Origin: Rosistilla carotiformis
GTDB lineage: Bacteria; Planctomycetota; Planctomycetia; Pirellulales; Pirellulaceae
DNA: 64,000 bases
Reading direction: 5' to 3'
Assembly: GCF_007753095.1 (NCBI RefSeq)
Contig: NZ_CP036348.1
Span: 1,612,001-1,676,000, forward strand
Shown here: positions 57,601-64,000 of the stretch, in pieces
Position numbering within the stretch: the first letter of the stretch is position 1
Layout: each line of letters opens with the position of its first letter
The notes under the pieces: model-generated
The model's input: only the letters and a program-made list of their open reading frames with translations
The model's database searches: none
What the model was told of the DNA's origin: nothing
Position numbers and translations under genes: made by a program

Positions 57601-60600
57601 GAACTTGAACAGTACGCCCTTGGACGCACCGCTGTTAAGCGCTTCCTCCAATCGGTCGCCGCGAGTGTCGGTTCCTGCGTCCGCTTCCGCTTCCGCTTCG
57701 GCAGTGGGTCGTTTGCGTTTGGCGTTGTAGATCGTGTCGGCAACTTCGCGATCCGATTCACGCACAGCGATCCATTCGTCGCCGGTACCGTGAAAGATCA
57801 GGTTGCGTTCGCGAAGCGTCAGGTCGTCGATCGGGCGATCGATTGGAATCCCGACGTGACGTCCCAAAGCGGCCATCATTTGACGCGCGATGCTGCGTTG
57901 CAGTTTTGGCCACAAGAAGACGGCACCTTCCATCAACGACAGCCGGCGATCGCGCAACAGCGCGTCGGGGTTAGTGCCATGTTGAGTCCCCAGTCCTTCG
58001 CAGCGGCGGCAATAACCGGCGGCGCTGTTGAAGCTGAAGTGATGCGGAGTCAGCGGTTCGAAGCTGCGGCCGCAACACTCGCAGGCCAAGTGTTGGCTGT
58101 GCCGGAAGACCTTCCATTGCAGTTCGGGGCGATCTTCGTCAACGATCGCAAGGTCCATGATTCCGCCGCCGATTCCGAGCGCCAATTCGATCGATTCGGC
58201 GAGCCGGCCGCGGGTCTTCTCGCTGATCGAGACGCGGTCGACGACCAATTCGATCTTATGATTGGTCCGCATGTCGATCGTGGGGGCGTCTTGGATTGCA
58301 CTTGTGGTGCCGTCGATCCGGATCCGTTGGAATCCGTTCTCTTGCAGCTTGGCGAAGTGTTCCTTGGGATCTTCGTTGCCGCTGATCTCGATCGGGGCTA
58401 ACAGATACGCCTTGGTTCCCTCTTCTAATTGCAGCACCTTGTCGGTGATTTGGTCGGGCGTTTGCGTGCCGACTGGCTTGCTGCAATCGGGGCAGAACAT
58501 CTTGCCCAGCCGAGCCATCAGGATCCGCAGGTAATCGTAGACTTCGGTCACCGTGCCGACGGTCGAACGCGGGGAGTGCCCCATGTTCTTTTGTTCCAGC
58601 GCGACCGCGGGCGATAGGCCTTCGATCCGTTCGACGATCGGTTTTTGCATCTGGCCGATAAATTGACGTGCGTACGACGACAGGCTTTCGACATACCGAC
58701 GCTGTCCCTCGGCGTAGATCGTGTCCATCGCCAGGGACGACTTGCCGCTGCCGCTAGGGCCGCAAAAGACGCTCATCTTATCGCGCGGAACCATCGCATT
58801 GACCGATTTGAGGTTGTGCTGTTGCGCCCCTTCGACCTCGATGAATGTGGCTTCGCCACGGCGTTGGTCGGTCGCGCCATTGGTCAATTCGCTAAGCGAT
58901 TTCTCTTTGGCGTCCGCATCGACTTCGCCGTACATGAACTTCCGCATCGCGCGGCTGGTATACGAAATCTGGTTCTGAGCGACCTCTTCGGGCGTTCCCG
59001 CCGCGACCACGGTACCGCCACCAGCACCCCCTTCGGGACCGATGTCGATAATCCAGTCGGCCGTCTTGATGACGTCCAGATTGTGTTCGATCACCAAGAC
59101 GGTGTTGCCCCGTTGGACCAAGCTGTCCAAGACGCCCAGCAGCATCCGGATGTCGGCGAAGTGCAAACCGGTGGTTGGTTCGTCCAAGACGTACATCGTG
59201 CTGCCGGTCGATTTTTTCGAAAGTTCGCGCGACAGCTTGATCCGTTGCGCCTCGCCACCGGAAAGGGTCGGCGAAGGCTGGCCGAGCTTCAAATATTCCA
59301 AACCGACATCGATCAGCGTCTTCAGTTTTTCCGCCACCTTGGGAATGTTTTCGAACAACGCGTAAGCGGCTGAAACGTCCAGGTTCAAGACGTCGGAGAT
59401 CGAATGGTCCTTGAAACGAACGCTGAGCGTTTCGCGGTTGAAGCGAGCCCCTTCGCAGACCGGGCAGGTGACCCAGACATCGGCCAGGAAGTCCATGTCC
59501 AATCGCGTCGCCCCGTTGCCGTCGCACGCTTCGCAGCGACCGCCGGAAACGTTGAAACTAAAGCGACCGGGCGTGTAGCCCCGCTTCTTGGCTTCGGGCA
59601 ATTGAGCGAACAGTTTGCGGATCTCATCGAAGACCTTGACGTAGGTCGCCGGGTTGCTGCGCGGGGTGCGGCCGATCGCCGATTGGTCGATCGCGATGAC
59701 TTTGTCCAGATGCTCCAGACCGGTGATCTCATCGTGTTCTCCCCCTTCGCATTCGGCGCCGTTGAGGAATCGCCGCAGCGTCGGTTCGAGGATCCCGTTG
59801 ACCATCGAACTCTTACCGCTACCCGAAACGCCCGTCACGCAGATGAACAAGCCGACGGGGAAGTCGACGTTGATGTTCTTCAGATTGTTGTGCCGCGCAC
59901 CCAATAACCGCAACCAACGCTCGTTCGGTTCGCGGCGGTGCTCGGGCGTCGGAATCGTTTCGATACCTGCCAGGAATTGGCCGGTGATGCTCTTCTTCGC
60001 TTTGGCAAGATCTTCCAACTTACCCTGAGCGACGACATAACCGCCGTTGACACCGGGGCCAGGGCCGAAGTCGATGATCCGGTCGGCGGCGCGCATCGTG
60101 TCTTCATCGTGCTCGACGACGACCAGCGTGTTCCCCGCGTCGCGCAGCCGCAGCAGCGTTTCGATCAGGCGATCGTTATCGCGCGGGTGCAGACCAATCG
60201 ATGGCTCATCCAAGATGTAGAGTACGCCGACCAAGCCGCTGCCGATTTGGCCCGCCAAGCGAATCCGTTGCGATTCACCACCGGAGAGGGTTGGCGCGGT
60301 GCGGTTGAGGGTCAGGTATTCGAGTCCGACGCCCAACAGGAAGCCCAACCGCGTGCGGATCTCTTTGACCGCTTCGCCCGCGATCATCTGCTTCAATTCG
60401 TCCAGCTGCAGATAACCTAAGAACTTGGCGGTTTCGGAGACCGGCAGGTCGCAAAGCTCGGGCAGCGAGAGGGACGACTTTTCCATAAAGTCGGGATGGT
60501 CGGTCGCGATCCGAACCGCACCGGCTTGCGAATTCAATCGCTTGCCGTTGCACTCCGGACAGACCATCGTGTCCATGTACGTTTCGAACTGCGTCAGCTT

Positions 60601-61992
60601 GGTCTTGGCTGTCGTCTCTTTGTATTTCTCCAACAGCTCGGGAATGATTCCCGCAAACGTGCCGCCGTATTTGACTGGGCTCGCCCCGCCTCGCCAGGTG
60701 TAGGTGACGTGCAGGTCGCCGGTTCCCCACAGCCACAGGTGCTGCAGTTTCGGATCGAGTTCGCACCATGGGGTCAGCAGCATGGTGTCGGGGGGCAGTT
60801 CCATCTGCCGTTCGATCGATTCGGCGACGCCCTGGTAGATGTGACGCTTGTAGCGGCCCATCGCTTTCCAGTCGCCGACCAATTCGAAGCATCCCTTTTT
60901 GACGCTCTTCCGAGGTTCGGGGATCAACAGATCGGGTACGAAGGTGTACAGCGTTCCCAGCCCGTCGCACGATTCGCACATCCCTTGAGGGCTGTTGAAC
61001 GAAAACATCTGCGGCGTCGGCGATCGGAAACTCTTGCCGCACGAACCACACGAATACTTTGCCGAAAACAAGACATCGCGTCCGGCGGAAATCTGCGGCG
61101 GCAGCGGCGCATCGTCGTCGTCCCCTGCGGCTGCGGCAAGAGGCAATTCGACGGGGGAGTCTTCGTCGTCGAGCTCAGCTTCGTCGTCGAGATCCTCGTC
61201 CGCTTCGTTGTCGATTTCGTCGGAGGCTTCGAAGTCGTCGGGCGAAGCTTCCCAGTCGCTCTTGTCCGCTTCGTCGACAAGCCAAGCGATGATGCTGTCG
61301 TCGCCAAGTTTCATCGCCGCGTCGATCGCTTCGGCCAATCGGCCTCGCTCGCGTTCGCCCGCTGGCAGTCGATCGATCACCAGTTCGACGTTGTGTCGGC
61401 GCTGGCGGTCCAGGCTTGGCGGTTCGGCCAATTGGATCAAACGGCCGTCGACGCGAGCCCGCGCATAACCTTGCTTGCGAAGGTCTTCGAACAGGTCTTT
61501 GAATTCACCCTTTTGGCCGCGGATCAATGGAGCCAACAGCAGCAACATCGAATCGCTGGGCAATTGCATCAACCGACCCAGGATCTGTTCGCGGGTTTGC
61601 GCACTGATCTCGGTGTTGCAGCTAGGGCAATACCCGGTGCCGATCCGCGCGTACAGGACGCGCAGGAAATCGTAGATCTCGGTGATCGTACCGACGGTCG
61701 AACGCGGGTTGTTGCCCGCCGACTTCTGGCTGATCGAGATCGACGGCGAAAGCCCGCTGATCAGATCGACGTCTGGCTTGGGCATTTGCCCCATGAATTG
61801 GCGCGCATACGACGAGAGGCTTTCGACGTAACGTCGCTGCCCCTCGGCGTAGAGCGTATCGAAGGCGAGCGAGCTTTTGCCGCTGCCCGAAACGCCGGTG
61901 AAACAGATGAGTTCTCCTCGAGGCAACACAAGGTCGACGCCTTGCAAATTGTGCTCTCGAGCCCCTTTGATGATGATGTCAGTGGTTGTCAT
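54604..61992 (-). CDS. uvrA: Tandem double UvrA (excinuclease subunit A) with C-terminal extension
   Basis: This is a 2462-residue protein with two full UvrA copies, about 1-1030 and 1045-2085. Each has two ABC ATPase domains: Walker A at 33-41, 721-729, 1078-1086 and 1771-1779; signatures LSGGESQR/LSGGEAQR at 569, 910, 1577 and 1960. Each copy also keeps zinc sites (CGSC...CESC near 315-342, CEAC...CPVC 820-846; CECC...CRRC 1304-1331, CEVC...CEEC 1870-1896). A normal UvrA has about 950 residues and works as a dimer, so this resembles a covalent dimer. Copy 1 has an acidic insert (about 240-298). Residues about 2085-2462 are not UvrA. Confidence 0.93.
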   Translation of the reverse strand: MTTTDIIIKGAREHNLQGVDLVLPRGELICFTGVSGSGKSSLAFDTLYAEGQRRYVESLSSYARQFMGQMPKPDVDLISGLSPSISISQKSAGNNPRSTVGTITEIYDFLRVLYARIGTGYCPSCNTEISAQTREQILGRLMQLPSDSMLLLLAPLIRGQKGEFKDLFEDLRKQGYARARVDGRLIQLAEPPSLDRQRRHNVELVIDRLPAGERERGRLAEAIDAAMKLGDDSIIAWLVDEADKSDWEASPDDFEASDEIDNEADEDLDDEAELDDEDSPVELPLAAAAGDDDDAPLPPQISAGRDVLFSAKYSCGSCGKSFRSPTPQMFSFNSPQGMCESCDGLGTLYTFVPDLLIPEPRKSVKKGCFELVGDWKAMGRYKRHIYQGVAESIERQMELPPDTMLLTPWCELDPKLQHLWLWGTGDLHVTYTWRGGASPVKYGGTFAGIIPELLEKYKETTAKTKLTQFETYMDTMVCPECNGKRLNSQAGAVRIATDHPDFMEKSSLSLPELCDLPVSETAKFLGYLQLDELKQMIAGEAVKEIRTRLGFLLGVGLEYLTLNRTAPTLSGGESQRIRLAGQIGSGLVGVLYILDEPSIGLHPRDNDRLIETLLRLRDAGNTLVVVEHDEDTMRAADRIIDFGPGPGVNGGYVVAQGKLEDLAKAKKSITGQFLAGIETIPTPEHRREPNERWLRLLGARHNNLKNINVDFPVGLFICVTGVSGSGKSSMVNGILEPTLRRFLNGAECEGGEHDEITGLEHLDKVIAIDQSAIGRTPRSNPATYVKVFDEIRKLFAQLPEAKKRGYTPGRFSFNVSGGRCEACDGNGATRLDMDFLADVWVTCPVCEGARFNRETLSVRFKDHSISDVLNLDVSAAYALFENIPKVAEKLKTLIDVGLEYLKLGQPSPTLSGGEAQRIKLSRELSKKSTGSTMYVLDEPTTGLHFADIRMLLGVLDSLVQRGNTVLVIEHNLDVIKTADWIIDIGPEGGAGGGTVVAAGTPEEVAQNQISYTSRAMRKFMYGEVDADAKEKSLSELTNGATDQRRGEATFIEVEGAQQHNLKSVNAMVPRDKMSVFCGPSGSGKSSLAMDTIYAEGQRRYVESLSSYARQFIGQMQKPIVERIEGLSPAVALEQKNMGHSPRSTVGTVTEVYDYLRILMARLGKMFCPDCSKPVGTQTPDQITDKVLQLEEGTKAYLLAPIEISGNEDPKEHFAKLQENGFQRIRIDGTTSAIQDAPTIDMRTNHKIELVVDRVSISEKTRGRLAESIELALGIGGGIMDLAIVDEDRPELQWKVFRHSQHLACECCGRSFEPLTPHHFSFNSAAGYCRRCEGLGTQHGTNPDALLRDRRLSLMEGAVFLWPKLQRSIARQMMAALGRHVGIPIDRPIDDLTLRERNLIFHGTGDEWIAVRESDREVADTIYNAKRKRPTAEAEAEADAGTDTRGDRLEEALNSGASKGVLFKFRFKGLYPSLELASKLSPTLRAKLEKFTAEIDCSECGGTRLRDDASAVRFRDLTIGDIVHMPLSRLGETVKTWKLDPREKKIAGEIIREVRSRIQFLLDVGLDYLSIGRGASTLSGGEAQRIRLAGQLGSGLCGVLYVLDEPTIGLHPRDNHRLLSAMHRLRDLGNTLLVVEHDKDVIAGADHIFDFGPKAGRNGGQVVADGSPEQIGQSPTSVTGPYISDTKAIPIPSNRRMIKAPESETSAAKPVKKKSTKRPETMAERKLARKADYAPTHYPPLGQWITIRDARENNLRGIDVHIPLGTFTAVTGPSGSGKSSLIDDILYPALARKLHRSGVRPGRYGKLDGIGLIDKVIRVDQSPLGNTPSSNPATYTGAFDLIRNLYTQVPEAKTRGYTARQFSFNVPGGRCEVCEGTGGRKIEMHFLPDVWVPCEECGGSRYTPETLEVKFHGNSISDVLNMSIGDAVGLFENQPKITRILQMICDVGLDYVTLGQSAPTLSGGEAQRIKLAAELARPDTGRTLYLLDEPTTGLHFDDIAKLLNVLQRLVDVGNTVLVIEHNLDIIKAADWILDIGPEAGAEGGQLVFAGTPEQLSEYAVAGKKSRAKTKPLRSYTGEFLAPVIEAGPYEHRDEFDPHAAALEQFEREQAAPVIGEGAKMPWEEDGRKWHTTELVDNAGDPVSWEEKMVLPIVQRMEEADCFEPINFNHRNIVEVKGPIASRPWFMHLFTSESWWMKLKLRVPKGTFNKDDLPRRLPLPTLNQMEDIPAYSNEPRVRVHTDPKFQEIEIRFVKFEEMDRPEFWHFLDEAIAAYAKVFVHETRTKPQISRPSWRGPEDGPSKVEVARTRQAALQAEKEVEEKLDAMSPWRVLGRKWHTLEKGFPEGEKPDWPLELVDKLLDKIIAFAGEESVEFGSPEKINVRPAGQNHSWCEIETKDPMNLRITVDGPHQAIDCVALGKLGIKPPARTKGDIKVTFEFWNDEKLNAEPFDKFLKNHWDKTVGS

Positions 61993-62124
61993 ACCGCAAC
62001 ATTAGCCATCTCGTGAAACCTAGAAAAGCCCACGGGACAAGAACGTTTGTGGATGGTATGATCCGGGGTGCTTTCCCGCCCTGCGAGCCCCGCCTTCATC
62101 CTCGAGAGCTGTGTTTTAGCTATC

Positions 62125-63129
62125 ATGACGATCCCCATTGCGACCATCGACGACGTTCGAAAAGCTCAAAAAGTGATCGACCAGCACATCAGTCCCGCTC
62201 CTTTGGTGCGGTCTTATGCGTTGGAAAAGGAGCTGGCGTTGCCGCCCAGTCGCCGCGTTTGGCTGAAGGATTACGGTTGGACGCCGGTCGGATCGTTCAA
62301 GCTGCTCGGGGCGCTCAACTGGATGGCGAATCATCTGGAAGCGATCGGCGATCGTCCGGTCGCCGCTCATTCGTCGGGCAACTTCGCTTCGGGAATCTCT
62401 TTCGCCGGCATGCGCTATCAAAAGCAAGTCGTGATCGTGATGCCCGACACCGCGCCGCAGGTGAAGTTCAATCTGACCAAATCGTTTGGTGCGGAGGTCC
62501 ATACCTATGATATCTCTCGCGACCACGAGACTGGCGATCGCGATCGGTTGACGCGGGAGATCGTTCAACAGCGGCAGTGCGTCCAAGCGTCGCCGTACGA
62601 CGATCCGCATGTGATTGCTGGCAATGGCGTCGGCGGGTTGCAGATCGTCGAAGAACTGAAGCGACAGCAGCGCGGCGTTTCCCATTTTGTTTGCCAGGTC
62701 AGTGGCGGCGGCTTGATGGCGGGCCATGCCCTGGCGATCGCCGACGGTTTCCCGCAGGCAAGCATCATCGGCGTCGAACCCGAGGGGGCGGACGACTTCC
62801 GCCAATCGTTGGCCGCCGGAGAGCGGGTGCGCGTCGAGCGGCCCAGCAGTATTTGCGATGGATTGCTATCGTACGATGTCGGCGAACATAACTGGCCGAT
62901 CTTGCGACAGCATGTCGCGTCGTCGGTGACCGTCGCCGATCTGCAAACGCGGCAAGCGATGCGATGGTTATATGACAAGCACGGCCTGCGGACCGAACCG
63001 TCCGGCGCGGCGGCGACCGCGGCGCTACTGACCGGCCAGTTCTCTCCCGACGGCGAAGGAGACATCGTGCTAGTCGTCAGCGGCCGAAACGTTGACCAGC
63101 AACCATTCATGGACTGGATCGAAGTCTAA
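62125..63129 (+). CDS. PLP-dependent threonine/serine dehydratase-like protein
   Basis: This is a 334-residue fold-type II PLP enzyme. Lys59 (GSFKLLGA) binds the cofactor, SSGNFASGIS contacts the substrate carboxylate, and SGGGLMAGHALA binds the phosphate. The family covers threonine dehydratase and serine racemase; the length fits enzymes without an ACT domain, so biosynthetic IlvA feedback is not expected. Start ATG 62125; divergent from uvrA. Confidence 0.88.
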   Translation: MTIPIATIDDVRKAQKVIDQHISPAPLVRSYALEKELALPPSRRVWLKDYGWTPVGSFKLLGALNWMANHLEAIGDRPVAAHSSGNFASGISFAGMRYQKQVVIVMPDTAPQVKFNLTKSFGAEVHTYDISRDHETGDRDRLTREIVQQRQCVQASPYDDPHVIAGNGVGGLQIVEELKRQQRGVSHFVCQVSGGGLMAGHALAIADGFPQASIIGVEPEGADDFRQSLAAGERVRVERPSSICDGLLSYDVGEHNWPILRQHVASSVTVADLQTRQAMRWLYDKHGLRTEPSGAAATAALLTGQFSPDGEGDIVLVVSGRNVDQQPFMDWIEV

Positions 63130-63173
63130 CAACCGCGTTGGAGTCAAGGCTTCAGCCGACCGAGCGCATCCCA

Positions 63174-64000
63174 TCAATCCTCTTTCTCAGGATTGAGCGT
63201 CAATGCGACGTCCGGTTCCGCGTTGTCGCCACCGATTCCGCCGTCGTCGACCATGTCGACACCAACGCACCAGGCGATCGGGTAACCGTCTCGCAGAGCG
63301 TAACGAACCGGAGCGTTATCGTGCGGATCGATCGGTACGCTGGGCAGGTAGGCGGGGACCAGTTCTTCAATCGTTTGAGGGTACTCGGATTTCGCGAGCT
63401 TGTAGCGCTGGGCCGCGATCAGCACATCGGCCAGCTTGGCATAAGAATCGGCTCGCGCCCCTGCGGTGATGACAGCGTCTATGGCGGGGAAGACTAACGT
63501 TGTCAGCATGTATCGAATCCGGTTGAGTGGACTTTGGGTGGCCTCCGTCAGTTTTGTTTGAGCCGAATCAGCTGCTCGGAAACTCTCTACCCACGAGACC
63601 TGCGTCCCTTCGATGAAATCTCCCATCAGCTCGAGATACAGCGATTGATCTTCGTTCCCAAATAGCGGAAGCCCTGGAAGCTGCGTAATCTCTTCGTCCA
63701 TCAATGCTGGGTTGTCGAAGGCCAGTCTCCCTAATACCTGTTGGCCCAGGATGCTGTTGCGAACCGTCGCGAGATAATTCGTTCGCCGCGTTAATTCTTG
63801 CAGACGCTGCAGCTGGGAATCGTTCCACCGGAGATGCGGTAGCAGTTCGACGGTCGTTCGGACCGCCATGCCGTCCATGGCGATCATCACCAATTGCGAG
63901 ACCAGGACCGGATCGTTTTCGACAGCGCGGCCGATCGTGAACATCGCTTCGAGTGATTGGAGACACGCCGCAGAGTCACCCTGGTGGGCGTTCACATGGG
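63174..64000 (-). CDS. Hypothetical planctomycete protein (cut by window edge)
   Basis: This reading frame has no start before the right edge (no stop between 63996 and 64000), so the N-terminus is missing. About 275 residues are visible, mostly helical, ending with RYKLAKSEYPQTIEELVPAYLPSVPIDPHDNAPVRYAL. This 'KYPxTLxELVPxYLxxVPxDP' pattern is common at the end of planctomycete envelope proteins related to type IV pilin-like or DUF1559-adjacent families. No catalytic motif was seen. Confidence 0.6.
   Translation of the reverse strand, partial: HVNAHQGDSAACLQSLEAMFTIGRAVENDPVLVSQLVMIAMDGMAVRTTVELLPHLRWNDSQLQRLQELTRRTNYLATVRNSILGQQVLGRLAFDNPALMDEEITQLPGLPLFGNEDQSLYLELMGDFIEGTQVSWVESFRAADSAQTKLTEATQSPLNRIRYMLTTLVFPAIDAVITAGARADSYAKLADVLIAAQRYKLAKSEYPQTIEELVPAYLPSVPIDPHDNAPVRYALRDGYPIAWCVGVDMVDDGGIGGDNAEPDVALTLNPEKED

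Overview
This 64 kb window is chromosomal DNA of a planctomycete, most likely a marine Pirellulaceae relative of Rhodopirellula or Rosistilla. The evidence is family content typical of that group: an ECF sigma/FecR-type anti-sigma pair joined to a DUF1592-DUF1552 operon, a BBP7-like cysteine-rich outer-membrane barrel, a CxPx sulfatase, giant proteins, high GC with many GCGATCG words, and a permease-DtxR fusion known from Chlamydia in the same PVC superphylum. The genus is an inference.

Layout. 1-6.4 kb: a cut-off GT87-like membrane protein, a DUF5009 acyltransferase-like protein, an AI-2E family exporter with a long coiled-coil insert, an AglD-like membrane protein and a SulP transporter. 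6.85-13.7 kb: a tightly overlapping Bat-type operon (DUF58, BatD-like, VWA BatA-like, and a 1271-residue BatB-BatC fusion). 14.0 kb: tRNA-Leu(CAG) with a good promoter, then a glycosyltransferase. 15.7 kb: a 196-bp MITE-like element. 16-20 kb: an SGNH hydrolase and the arsenate-resistance operon arsR-gapdh-arsJ with a palindromic operator. 20-31 kb: a VIT/VWA protein, secreted proteins, PQQ-propeller/aroA, a sulfatase, queA, a Nudix-like protein, and an Rpn-family nuclease whose 3' end looks like a separately translated antitoxin. 31-37 kb: the sigma/anti-sigma/DUF1592/DUF1552 operon.

37-46.5 kb: TerC, lnt, and the transglutaminase/alpha-E/ATP-grasp peptide-synthesis operon. 47-48.9 kb: the BBP7-like barrel with a strong terminator. 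49-52.3 kb: a metal ABC system with the permease-DtxR fusion. 52.4-54.5 kb: an LCAT-like lipoprotein and a PH-like membrane protein. 54.6-62.0 kb: a 2462-residue tandem UvrA carrying four complete ATPase domains plus an unrecognised ~380-residue C-terminal module. 62.1-64 kb: a PLP dehydratase and a cut-off hypothetical gene.

No phage, CRISPR array, rRNA or insertion-sequence transposase was seen. The mobile or repetitive content is short palindromic elements between genes. The most unusual items are the single-chain double UvrA, the Rpn gene with an internal start and a 13-unit repeat, the YtgCR-like permease/repressor, and the MITE-like element.
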